Made by a program: the position numbers and the translations under genes. Below the pieces are notes generated by a model. That model saw only the letters and a list, made by a program, of their open reading frames with translations, was not told where the DNA came from and did no database searches. From contig CM073519.1 of the NCBI GenBank assembly GCA_037074615.1, forward strand, positions 23,705,001-23,769,000: a stretch of 64,000 nt of DNA. Reading direction: 5' to 3'. Each line of letters begins with the position of its first letter. Positions within the stretch are counted from its first letter, which is position 1. This DNA is from Leucaena leucocephala (taxonomy: Eukaryota > Streptophyta > Magnoliopsida > Fabales > Fabaceae). Below, one piece after another: positions 35,782 to 45,923 of this stretch.

Positions 35782-38346
35782 AAAATAAATTTTGTCCTCG
35801 AAATTTGAGATTTAAATCTCTATTCATTCCTTTATGAATAGGTTTCTCTGAGGAGAATGTCCCTTTCATTTCATAACACTTTCTTGACTTTATTAGTTCT
35901 TCTTAACTTTTCTTACTACCTTTCATAACTTTCTGTATTTATGCCAAACTTTTGTGGCATTTTACACCCTTTCTCATATAACTGTGTTCTTTCTTTACTC
36001 TATCTTATACCCTCTTCTTTGGGTCTTGCTAACCTTTTAGCTTCTCTATCCTTATCTGAAGGATTTATCTATTCATACTTTTACATTCTCAAAACATTTG
36101 GGGTTCTCTTCTTTGTTCCTTAGGCATACTTCTATAAAACTTTTTGAATATCAGTACTCAGACTTGAACTTGAACTCCATCTTTGTTTAAGGAAAACTAA
36201 GTTCAGTCTGTATATAACATAGGCTATTTGAGGAAAATCATTATAAATAGGTTTTCTAGAGGAGTTAATCAACTCGTGAAGCTCCTTACCTTAACTTCGT
36301 CTTTGGTACTCATCTTTCCAGAGAGATACTGTACTGTTATCATTTCTTCATGGCTCCCTACTTTCCTTAGGCTAGGTCTAACTGTGACCTCGGGATCTAA
36401 CTGCGATCAACCATAAGCTTCTTCAAAATCTAACTGTGACTATGAAGCTGTTAGGATCTAACTGTGACCCTTGAGCCATGCTAGGATCTAACTGCGACCC
36501 TCCAGAATCCTCTGTGATTCTGTTGTACTGTATCATCATCTCTGAAAGACCTCATATAACAGACTAAGTTATAAGGTTAACTACTTCCACTTGATGATAA
36601 CTCAATAAAAATTTTAAAACATATTCCGTAGCCCATATTATTTAATAAGAGTTCACTTATTTTCTCTCTTACTCAGGAGTTCCTTCTCATCTTTCTTACT
36701 CTATTGTGGCTTATCAATCATAGTCTAACCACCTGCCATTGTATTCTGTTGCTATGGCATCAATCATAACTTCTTATTTAAATATGTGCTCTAACTGCGA
36801 GCCATTTGAACTATGCTCTAACTACGAGCAATCTATATCAGATCTAACTCTTATCTGAAGAGTGATCCAAACTAATCTAAATCTAGCTCTATCTGAGAGC
36901 TATCTATTTCATATCCAACTCTTATCTGAAGAGTGATATGAAAACAGTCTCTTTACTGCTATCTCTTACTTTTTTTGTATACCATTTGTTTTAATAGAGT
37001 TATAACACTACCACCTTCTTGGTACTTGCTGTAACCCTGAAATAAGAAATGGCCCTGAGTACTGTATTTGCAAGTCTATAGAAATACCTGAGTAACCCAA
37101 TCATACTGTAACAACTGTCCCACTTACTGAGACTATCTATCATCTTAGTTCATTCTTATTGCATGTCGTATGGTATGGGAGTAACATAACTTTCTTATCA
37201 TAAACTCTACCTTGCATGTACTGCATGAAGGGAGTATTCATAGCATACTCTAACATGCATGTCATCATATGACAATTGCAAGGAGATGCAACTATTCATT
37301 ATAACTCATGGCAATATAAGCTATATCACATAAATTTGCTCAACCATCTATCATACACACACTGCAATTGAATAATTAACTAAACTTTAGAACATTATTT
37401 CCTCTATCACATCATCTGCCAGATTTTAAACATTCATTTAGGAACCTGAAATAATTATTCATTTAACTTAGGTTGCCACATTACCCTCTTACTAGGGTAT
37501 AAACTCAACCCTTTATTACCCTTTCTTACATACGGAACAGGGGAGTCACTTTATCTTTGAAACTGTGGTTACCTTTCTCTCTTTAAACATTATAAACTTC
37601 TTTGTTTGTAACATGGAATTCAATTCGTGAGCTAACTTCTTAGTCATTCAACTCTCAACTATCTCTCAACTCTTTCTTTCTATCAGTCTCAGTTTACTCT
37701 AGACTATATTGTAGTTTCTCTGTCTTGGGAACATCATCTTTCTATCTATTAATCATCTCATCTTATGCTAGGATCATTCCTAGGCAAGTCTTCAATTTGA
37801 CTTTAATTATTTCGTAATGTAGATATACTCACATGGAGGATCTACTTCTAAACATTGTCTTAAACTAATCTTTCATATCTTATTACTTTGTATTATCTAG
37901 GATCATTCCTATGCAAGTATTCAACAAGGTTGGTACCTTCACTATCATTGTGACTGTAATGACTGGCCTTAAGCTACTATTGTATAGTAGCTTCCCTTGA
38001 CATGAGACTGGTCAGCTTCTACCTCTATCCATAGAAGAAACTGCTCCCCATACATTATCCTACTTAGTCTATCCACATCGTGCTAAGAAACATGAGACCT
38101 CAGTGGTAATGGCTGACTAAGACTAGTCTATCGTAGTTATTTCTTTAAAGACTACCTCGTAAAGCTGTAAGGTATAGGGTATCATTCTATTTATCTGGGT
38201 GTCACTGTCTCTTGTCTGAATCATTCTCTAAGTAGTGAACACCGTCCCCATATCTCATACTAGAGAGGAAACCTCTTTAGTTCAAATATCTAACTACACC
38301 AGAGCATCACTAAGCCAGAACCTTCTGTTATGTGCCAGAATCTTAT
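35782..38346 (-). other. Internal region of non-autonomous element, non-coding
   Basis: About 2.6 kb with no recognisable domain. The stretch 36370-36960 holds an interspersed motif array described separately. Short open frames (35941-36123, 36228-36416) have no recognised product. Length and lack of coding fit a large retrotransposon derivative that would depend on proteins from another element. Confidence 0.5.
36370..36960 (-). repeat. Interspersed tctaactgygac motif array
   Basis: The words ggtctaactgtgacc, gatctaactgcgatc, aatctaactgtgac, gatctaactgtgaccc, gatctaactgcgaccc, gctctaactgcgagcc and gctctaactacgagc occur at about 36375, 36396, 36427, 36462, 36484, 36789 and 36817. Two longer copies of a 'cttatctgaagagtgat' phrase follow at about 36850 and 36920. 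The spacing is irregular. Confidence 0.6.
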
Positions 38347-38368
38347 GCTCTGATCCAGAACCCTTGGC

Positions 38369-39164
38369 TGTGACATTCCTTGAGGAAGGGGTGGCCTATT
38401 TATAGGTGAGTGGAGGTGGAATGAATGGTTCAGATCAGATCGTGATGAATAGCCCAGATCGCTTAGCTTCCTCAATAAGCTTCGCCTGCATCATCATGAT
38501 GACATCATCCTTCTTGATGACTCACCAATATGACATCATCCAAGGATACCTCAGGGGACACCTGAGGGAGTATGTGGCGCAAATGGTGTGGCCGTTGGGA
38601 TACCTCACCAGCTGACTCAGCCTTTCCAGAGAATTATAGAGCCTTTTCATGGAATGAGCGGCCGATATTGTGCCACTTATCCTTTTTACTTTTTCCCCTT
38701 TTTCTAATCTCATGACATGTGTCGTTAACTTTTCTTCTTTTCCTGTAATCATGCCATGTGGTGCCTTGTCAGTCCTATGTGGACACCTTTCATGCCACCT
38801 CATGGTCTAAAGTTATATCTTATTACTTTTCACAATTATATCCTTAACTGGGTAACTTTACTTTATGGTAAAGCACTAAAATAACTCCCATAACTACTGG
38901 GCCTACGTTTTTGGGCCTTTGAATGTCATATTGGCTTTTTAACCAAGCCCAAGCACTTTGGTGGCTTAGTTCCCAAGAAACACTTCTTACTTATTCTTTA
39001 TGCCTACAGGGACTTTCACTATTTTCCCTGAATTTTTACTTTCTTGCAGTTTAGTCCCTGAACAACATCTGTATACTTTTGGAACTCCTGCATAATAGGG
39101 TCTAGTAGCCTACCTTTTTCAGGCTATAAACTAAGCTTCTAGGCCTAAAAATTGGGATATGATA
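38369..39164 (-). repeat. Right (5') LTR of the non-autonomous family A element, truncated
   Basis: 796 bp that match 34972-35767 of the other LTR. It starts tgtgacattcc and then joins directly to the segment next to the TATA box (38396-38405), so about 780 bp of the inner LTR part is missing. It ends gggatatgata (CA decayed) before the caaac duplication. Confidence 0.7.
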
Positions 39165-39169
39165 CAAAC

Positions 39170-39399
39170 CATATTGAAAGATGCTATACAATCATCTGTT
39201 ATGCATGAAGTAGTTGCTAGTTCTAATAGTGTAAGTTAGAAATCAGATAGGAACCATAATAAGAAGGAGCATGAAGATACATAACAGAATGATAGAGTGG
39301 TAAGTAGAAACACTTACCCTTTCCTAATGCATACATGTGTCTAAAGAAGGTTTTGAAAGATAAACAAGAACAAGATAGTTTGACTATGTTGGGAAATTG
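39170..39399 (+). other. Spacer between gag and protease relics of second Athila-like element
   Basis: Continuation of the element after the 34181-39164 insertion. It is degenerate and lysine/asparagine-rich in translation, with no motif, as expected of the linker between Gag and protease in this group. Confidence 0.4.
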
Positions 39400-40059
39400 G
39401 AAGTAAATCTACCACTTGTAGATCTGATTAGAAGTATACCTAAGTATGGGAAATTCATTAAAGAACTCTACATTAATAAAAGAATCTGCAAACCAAATGA
39501 AAGGGTTCAAGTATGATATAGTATGTTAGCTTTAGTTAAGCCACAACTTCCTATTAAATGTAATGATCTAGGTTCCTTTACAATCCCAATCACTATAGGC
39601 AAGTTTCAGTGTGCTATTACTCTATTAGATATTGGTGTAGCCATTAGTGGAATGCTAACTTCCATTTATACTAGGCATAAGCATAGGTTCACTTAAAGAA
39701 ATATCAATGATAGTGCAACTTATTGATCGAACTACTAGGAAACCTGAGGGACTTCTAGAGGACATACTAGTAAAGGTCAAATACTTGATTATACGTGTAG
39801 ATTTTTAAGTCTTGGATATGTCACCTGAGTCAACTTTAGAGGGACCTGTTCTCTTGGGTAGGTTATTCCTTAGAACAGCCAACATTGTGATAAGTATGAA
39901 AAATACAAGTGTCACAATGAAAGTAGGAGATAATGTCATAACTTTTAATGTATATGAAGAAATGAGACATCCATTTGAAGATTACTCACTATTAGGCTTA
40001 AGTACAATTGATGTATACATTGAAGAAGCTAAAAAGGAACATGAATTGCTGTTGTTGTA
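39400..40059 (+). pseudogene. Athila-like protease relic
   Basis: The frame opens EVNLPLVDLIRSIPKYGKF and reaches FTIPITIGKFQCAITLLDIGVA. The LLDIGVA stretch corresponds to the LLDLGAS active-site motif, with the catalytic Asp kept and neighbours changed. A frameshift follows. The frame from 39812 reads DMSPESTLEGPVLLGRLFL, matching the conserved flap-to-LLGRPFL segment. The domain would cut Gag-Pol in a working element. It ends at the LTR insertion at 40060, and pol resumes at 52354. Confidence 0.75.
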
Positions 40060-40107
40060 TGTCATATCCTGATTCTTCCCTATCTGGATAATACTGATAG
40101 TAGAAAG

Positions 40108-41924
40108 TGTAAGGAATCGGAAGACACGCAGCGGAAATAAACTTTAAAAATTTTCCATTCCTTGCCAGGATCTGCCGTATGTGTTTAAGTCAAGTGGAAA
40201 GAATCATTACCCTTAGTGTTGCTCAGCGAATTTCACAGCTTCTCTACGTGGGTGGTGATCTCTTTCTGATCGTAAGAAATCGACGGAGTGTTCCTCAGCG
40301 ACCTTCACAGATTCTCTCCGCGGACGGTGGTCTCTTTCCGATCACAAGAAGTCGACGCCTCAGGTCGGCTTCCTCTACTGGTATCCACACGAACAGCGTT
40401 CCAACCACGAACGACGTGCTAGCGTCTCCTGTCCCTCCAAGGCTTTCACAAATCTCCGTCTCTATTTCGGCAGTTTCTTGTCTGCAAACCTTTTGCAAAT
40501 TCCGTTCGGCCTTTTGTGTTCTGTGTTATTTTCAAACGTAGCTCCTCCAATGAGATATAGAGGATGCTATGCGTTTTTACACTTGACCTAATTGGATTTT
40601 GGAGTTAATCTTATATTAATTCCGAATTGATACAATATCATATATTGTATAATTTTATAAGAAACTAATTAAATAAAATAATATTAAATCCGTCCCACAG
40701 ATTTAATTACTTATTTATTTAACTTTAAATAAAGATGAGACTGAGTTATATTTGATTTATTCCCATAAATCAAATTTGAGATATCCTATCAATTTAAATT
40801 TCGAATTTCAAACGTGATAGAGATTTAATTTATCCTTATAAATTAAATCTTATAAATATCTCTTATATGAGATATCCTATCAATTTGAATTTCGAATTCA
40901 AACGTGATAGGGATTTAATTTATCCTTATAAATTAAATCTCATATATCTCATATATATAATATATATATATATACGAATTTATATATATACAAATATAAA
41001 TATAAATAAATATATATACATTCACCTGGATCTTTCATTGAATCTGGACATGTCTTAGATTCAATGAATCTGGACATCATAGCTCGTGTTGGGCTATTTT
41101 GTGTGCGACCCTGTAGGCCCATATGAAGTTGGCAGTGGGCCATTTGCTATACTAGCCCACAAGTCGCAAGCGGTCTCTAGCAAGACATAACAACTACCCA
41201 AATCATATGAGGATCGATAAACGATGTAACCTTTTATACAACCATATCATGTCCCTTCTGTCACGCGATATTTTGGTCATGGATGAGGCATGGATAATGT
41301 CATCCTCCTATTCCCGACCGTTACTTTCTCGATCCCTGAGTAGTCTGACTATAGAAATAGAACTACCTTTCCATTATAGTATGGCCATACATTTCTCAGA
41401 CTCACTCATCGAGGGGCCCAGTAATATCTCTCCACGAATGTGAGGGACAAATTCCATCTTGACCATTCACATTCCTCCGCATGAAAAACCACTAAGCCCG
41501 AACATAGTCTTTATGATCACTCGGTCAAAAGTGACTTTTGACTAGGTCAAAGCTGAGCGTTTTGTCATGTAGGAATCCATGATGATCTCAGGTCAAAGGG
41601 CATATTGACATGGTTTGTATATGAGAGAAGCTTATGACGTTACCCATGCAGTTCTCTCATAGCGGGTCGGTCCAACACCCTGTACTCTTACATGTGCTTA
41701 TGACTTTGATTTATATCTCTATACATCTTCAAAGTCATACTGGTCTTATTTCATCTGTGCTCCCACATAGATGATCGACCAGGGACATTTAGGATAATAT
41801 CATGAATTATCCAAGGATGGTCATCATAGTAAACATGCAAATAATATGATAACTCAATTAATAAATTCATAAATCAATAATGTTCATAAGACAATGATTG
41901 GCCCCTAGGGCACGATTTCCAACA
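40108..41924 (-). repeat. 3' LTR of the copia element (left copy)
   Basis: 1817 bp. It contains two tandem duplications, units of 72 bp at about 40222-40365 and of 91 bp at 40780-40961, and a TA-rich microsatellite at about 40951-41020. The open frame of 120 codons at 40179-40541 lies across the 72 bp duplication and is antisense to the element. Confidence 0.95.
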
Positions 41925-41935
41925 ACCTCCCACTT
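41925..41935 (-). other. Polypurine tract of the copia element
   Basis: On the minus strand aagtgggaggt sits directly before the TG of the 3' LTR. The stop codon of the polyprotein (41939-41941) is only a few bases upstream. Confidence 0.85.
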
Positions 41936-41938
41936 GCA

Positions 41939-42700
41939 CTAGGTACAATCATTAATTTGACTAATTCCCATTGACCTAACATGACGCTCATGCTTTGCCT
42001 GCACAAGCGGCTTTGTTAGAGGATCAGCAACATTATCTTCTCCTGCTACTTTGCATATTTTTATATCACCTCTATCGTTGATTTCTCTGATGAGATGAAA
42101 TCGCCTGAGTATATGCTTGGTCCTTTGATGTGACCTAGGCTCTTTGGCCTGTGCAATAGCACCGCTATTGTCACAGAGCAAAGTTATTGGATCTGAGATG
42201 GTAGGTATCACCCCTAGTTCTGTGATGAACTTCCTGATCCAAACGGCTTCCTTAGCTGCATCAGATGCTGCTATATACTCAGCTTCCGTTGCAGAATCTG
42301 CTACAGTGCCCTGCTTAGAGCTCTTCCAGCTTACTGCTCCATTATTGAGGAGGAATATGTATCCAGACTGCGATTTTTGGTCGTCCTGGTCAGTTTGGAA
42401 ACTCGCATCTGTGTAACCAGTTACACAGAGCTCATCATCCAATCCACCATAGACCAAGAATAAGTCCTTAGTCCTTCTTAAGTACTTAAGGATATTCTTG
42501 ACAGCAGTCCAATGGCCCTCACCAGGGTCCTGTTGGTATCTGCTAGTCATACTTAAGGCAAACGAGACATCCGGTCGAGTACATAACATGGCGTACATGA
42601 TAGATCCTATGGCCGAGGCATATGGAACCTTACTCATGCGACCTCGCTGATCAGATGTACTAGGACACAGATCTTTGCTGAGGTGAGTACCATGAGACAT
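41939..42700 (-). CDS. Copia polyprotein, C-terminal part (end of RT, RNase H), out of frame
   Basis: 253 codons open on the minus strand; the first 41 bp overlap the end of the upstream frame. The first methionine shown is inside the natural polyprotein, not a true start. Residues 25-75 (VPYASAIGSIMYAMLCTRPD) are the conserved connection after RT. RNase H follows with TDAS (D98), the ATEAEY motif (E139) and LLCDN (D177), then HQRTKHI and the ADPLTKPL tail typical of copia. This part would degrade RNA in RNA-DNA hybrids. It is reached only by a change of frame from the upstream ORF. Confidence 0.9.
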   Translation of the reverse strand: MSHGTHLSKDLCPSTSDQRGRMSKVPYASAIGSIMYAMLCTRPDVSFALSMTSRYQQDPGEGHWTAVKNILKYLRRTKDLFLVYGGLDDELCVTGYTDASFQTDQDDQKSQSGYIFLLNNGAVSWKSSKQGTVADSATEAEYIAASDAAKEAVWIRKFITELGVIPTISDPITLLCDNSGAIAQAKEPRSHQRTKHILRRFHLIREINDRGDIKICKVAGEDNVADPLTKPLVQAKHERHVRSMGISQINDCT

Positions 42701-45700
42701 GGGTATGAAAACCCCTCTTTGATTCGTGCATACTGAACCTATGCAGTATTTTGTTTATGTATGTACTCTGACTGAGTCCTAGAAGTCTTTTAGATCTATC
42801 TCTATAGATCCTGATTCCTAGGATGTAGGTGGCTTCACCCAAGTCTTTCATCGAGAAAGACTTTCCTAACCAAGACTTGACAATCTGCAAGGTAGGAATA
42901 TCATTCCCAATAAGTAGGATGTCATCGACATAGAGTACCAAAAACACAACTGTGCTCCCACTAACCTTCTTGTACACACAAGGTTCATCAATGTTTTGAA
43001 GAAATCCAAACTCTTTGATTACTTCATCAAAACGATGATTCCAACTCCGAGAGGCTTGCTTTAGTCCATAAATGGACTTTTGAAGCTTGCACACTTTACC
43101 AGAGTCCTCGGAACGCACAAACCCTTCAGGTTGTGTCATGTACACATCCTCAAGGAGCTTTCCATTAAGGAAGGCTGTCTTGACGTCCATCTGCCATATT
43201 TCATAGTCATAATATGCTGCAATAGCAAAGAGGATTCTGATTGATTTGGCCATTGCTACTGGGGAAAAGGTCTCATCATAGTCCACACCATGAGTTTGAG
43301 TAAAACCTTTTGCAACCAGTCGTGCCTTGAAGACATTTACATTGCCATCCATGTCAGTTTTCTCTTTGAAAACCCACTTGCACCCGACAGTTTTTACACC
43401 TTCAGGCGGGTCGACTAAGGTCCAAACCTTATTGTCGTACATGGATTGCATCTCAGACTTCATGGCACTAAGCCATTTTTCGGAGTTTGGTCCCACTATA
43501 GCTTCTCGATAGGTAGTCGGCTCATTATGCTCAATGAGCAACACATCACGACTATCAGAAATCAGAAATCCATATCTCTGAGGCTGAAGTCGTGTCCTAT
43601 TAGACTTTCGTGGACCTTGCGTGACTTGAGGAGTCTCAACAACTTGTTGTGAGTCTTCTCTATTTTCCATCTGCAGTTCTGTGGTGTCTTGTAGCTCTCG
43701 AACTTCTTCGAGTTGTACCTTACTCCCACTGGTTCTTTTAGAGATAAATTCTCGTTCAAGAAAGATACCATTTCTGACAACAAACACTTTGTTATCAGCA
43801 GGGTTGTAGACGTAATATCCCTTGGTTTCCTTAGGATATCCCACAAAAAGGCATTTTGAGGATTTGGGCGCTAATTTGTCTGAGGCTTGTTGCTTAACAT
43901 AGACCTCGCATCCCCAAATCTTGAGGAAAGATAAACTAGGCGTCCTCCCAGTCCATATCTCATACGGAGTCTTTTCGATTGCCTTAGATGGAACACGATT
44001 GAGTGTGAACGCAGCTGTCTCTAGGGCATAGCCCCAAAAGGAGGGCGGAAGATCTGTTCGACTCATCATGGATCGAACCATATCTAATAGTGTTCGATTT
44101 CTCCGTTCAGAAACGCCATTCCATTGTGGTGTCCCTGGAGGAGTCAATTGTGAGAGTGTCCCACAATTCCTAAGATGATCTATGAACTCTTGGCTCAAAT
44201 ATTCACCACCCCGATCAGATCGAAGGGCTTTAATTGTTTTGCCAAGCTGGTTTTGTACTTCATTTTGAAATATCTTGAACTTTTCAAAAGATTCAGATTT
44301 ATGTTTCATTAGATAGATGTACCCATATCTGCTGAAATCATCTATGAATGTTATAAAGTACGAATAACCTCCTCTGGCATTTGTGTTCATCGGTCCACAC
44401 ACATCTGTATGTATGAGGCCCAATAAATCAGTGGCCCTCTCACTGTGCCCAGTGAAAGGTGACTTTGTCATCTTTCCTAACAAGCAAGACTCGCAAGTGT
44501 CATATGATTCAAAATCAAATGAGTTTAGAAATCCATCTTGATGGAGTTTAGAAATGCGTTTCTCATTTATGTGGCCCAGACGACAGTGCCAGAGGTATGT
44601 GGGATTCAAATCGTTTGGTTTGACCCTTTTGGCGGTTACGTTATAGATATTTCCATGATTGGGTTGTTCCAAATTTAATATGTAATGATCAACATGCAAA
44701 TCACCATGAGCATATAAAACATCATTACGATAAATAGAACATCTACTATTCCCAGCAATGGAAGTGAAACCTTCCTTATCCAAATAAGAAAGTGAAACAA
44801 TGTTACTACTTAAAGCAGGAACATAATAGCAATTGTTCAAAACTAACAAAAGCCCAGTGGGCAGAACTAATTCATAAGTGCCTACAGCTAACGCAGCAAC
44901 CCTTGCTCTGTTTCCAACTCGTAGGTCAACTTCACCCCTTTTCAGCTTCCTACTGTCCTTTAGTCCCTGCACATTCGTACAAATGTGAGAACCACATGCA
45001 GTATCTAATACCCATGAGGTGGAAGTAGAAAGATGAATGTCTATAACATAAATACCTGAAGCGATAGCCCCGCTATCCTTCTTGTTCTTTTTCAGATCTT
45101 CGAGGTAGAGTTTGCAATTCCTCTTCCAATGACCCGGTTCATTGCAGAAGAAGCAGACTCCTTCCTTCGGAGGCTTTGCCTTCTTTGGTGCAGGCTTGGT
45201 TTCGGGCTTGCCTGACTCTTTGGTCTTACCTGATGAGCCATGACCCTTCCCCTTGCCTTTGCCTTTCTTTTTCGTACCCTTTCCCTTTTGAACCATCAAA
45301 ACACTACTGGGTTTCTTCTTAAGACTCGGCTCAGCAGTTTTAAGCATCCCATGCAGTTCAGAAATAGATTTCTCCATGTTGTTCATGTTGTAGTTCATAA
45401 CAAACTGGTCATAACTTTCCGGGAGTGAGTTTAAGATCAAATCTGTAGCTAACTCCTGGCTCATGGGAAATCCAAGCCGTTCAAGGTGATCAATGTACCC
45501 TTTCATCTTTAAGACATGAGCACTGACTGATGCACCTTCAGCCATCTTGCAGGAATGTAAGGCCTTAGTGGTCTCATACCTCTCTTGCCTTGCCTGTTGC
45601 TGGAACATTTCCTTGAGATGCACAATCATCTCATAAGCCTCCATGTGTTCCAGATCTCTTTGGAGCTCCGGAACCATGGTGGCTAGCATCAAGCATCCCA

Positions 45701-45923
45701 CATCGACAGAGTCTTCCTTATGCTTCATATAAGCATCTCTCTGAGCTCTGGGAGCATTGGCGGCTGGCTCCTCAGGAATGGGTTGATCTAGGACATGCGC
45801 CTTTCTTTCCTGCTTGAGAACAATTCTCAAGTTCCTAAACCAGTCAAGAAAGTTTGTCCCATTAAGTTTGTCCTTCTCAAGGACAGATCGCAGCGATAAT
45901 GTAGCAGTATTACTAGTCGTCAT
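42660..45923 (-). CDS. Copia Gag-protease-integrase-RT polyprotein, ends at a frameshift
   Basis: 1087 codons from ATG 45923. Gag capsid (UBN2-like) covers about residues 20-200. A lysine/glycine-rich linker precedes a CCHC zinc knuckle at 257-270 (CFFCNEPGHWKRNC). Protease has LDTACGSH with Asp 307. Integrase has an HHCC finger (H446, H451, C477, C480) and catalytic D507, D570 and E606, with 35 residues between the last two. RT has DVKTAFLNG (D913) and YVDD (998-1001). The last about 17 residues are off-frame: after KRGF at about 1072 the frame shifts by one base in a short g/t run (about 42711-42720) and stops at 42660, so RNase H is not joined. All visible catalytic residues are present. 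Confidence 0.95.
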   Translation of the reverse strand: MTTSNTATLSLRSVLEKDKLNGTNFLDWFRNLRIVLKQERKAHVLDQPIPEEPAANAPRAQRDAYMKHKEDSVDVGCLMLATMVPELQRDLEHMEAYEMIVHLKEMFQQQARQERYETTKALHSCKMAEGASVSAHVLKMKGYIDHLERLGFPMSQELATDLILNSLPESYDQFVMNYNMNNMEKSISELHGMLKTAEPSLKKKPSSVLMVQKGKGTKKKGKGKGKGHGSSGKTKESGKPETKPAPKKAKPPKEGVCFFCNEPGHWKRNCKLYLEDLKKNKKDSGAIASGIYVIDIHLSTSTSWVLDTACGSHICTNVQGLKDSRKLKRGEVDLRVGNRARVAALAVGTYELVLPTGLLLVLNNCYYVPALSSNIVSLSYLDKEGFTSIAGNSRCSIYRNDVLYAHGDLHVDHYILNLEQPNHGNIYNVTAKRVKPNDLNPTYLWHCRLGHINEKRISKLHQDGFLNSFDFESYDTCESCLLGKMTKSPFTGHSERATDLLGLIHTDVCGPMNTNARGGYSYFITFIDDFSRYGYIYLMKHKSESFEKFKIFQNEVQNQLGKTIKALRSDRGGEYLSQEFIDHLRNCGTLSQLTPPGTPQWNGVSERRNRTLLDMVRSMMSRTDLPPSFWGYALETAAFTLNRVPSKAIEKTPYEIWTGRTPSLSFLKIWGCEVYVKQQASDKLAPKSSKCLFVGYPKETKGYYVYNPADNKVFVVRNGIFLEREFISKRTSGSKVQLEEVRELQDTTELQMENREDSQQVVETPQVTQGPRKSNRTRLQPQRYGFLISDSRDVLLIEHNEPTTYREAIVGPNSEKWLSAMKSEMQSMYDNKVWTLVDPPEGVKTVGCKWVFKEKTDMDGNVNVFKARLVAKGFTQTHGVDYDETFSPVAMAKSIRILFAIAAYYDYEIWQMDVKTAFLNGKLLEDVYMTQPEGFVRSEDSGKVCKLQKSIYGLKQASRSWNHRFDEVIKEFGFLQNIDEPCVYKKVSGSTVVFLVLYVDDILLIGNDIPTLQIVKSWLGKSFSMKDLGEATYILGIRIYRDRSKRLLGLSQSTYINKILHRFSMHESKRGFHTHVSWYSPQQRSVS

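Larger units (their letters stand above)
34181..39164 (-). mobile_element. Non-autonomous Tekay/Del-like gypsy element, family A LTRs, no coding region
   Basis: Exact target duplication caaac (34176-34180, 39165-39169). It reads LTR (34181-35767), 2.6 kb internal DNA, LTR (38369-39164) on the minus strand. In element orientation the purine tract aaggggaggagaaa lies at 35768-35781, preceded by the phrase caaatttcgaggacaaaatt that is typical of Tekay/Del elements. A damaged initiator-Met-like primer-binding site (gctctgatcca in plus reading) is at 38347-38357. No gag or pol motif is visible on either strand. The two LTRs differ noticeably, so the insertion is old. Confidence 0.75.

Noticed and set aside
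36370..36960. Possible CRISPR-like array
   Set aside because: Units are short, imperfect and irregularly spaced, and the context is a plant retrotransposon interior.
40179..40541. 120-codon open frame present in both copia LTRs (also 47245-47607)
   Set aside because: It is antisense to the element, spans the 72 bp tandem duplication and has no family match. Its presence twice follows from the LTRs being identical.
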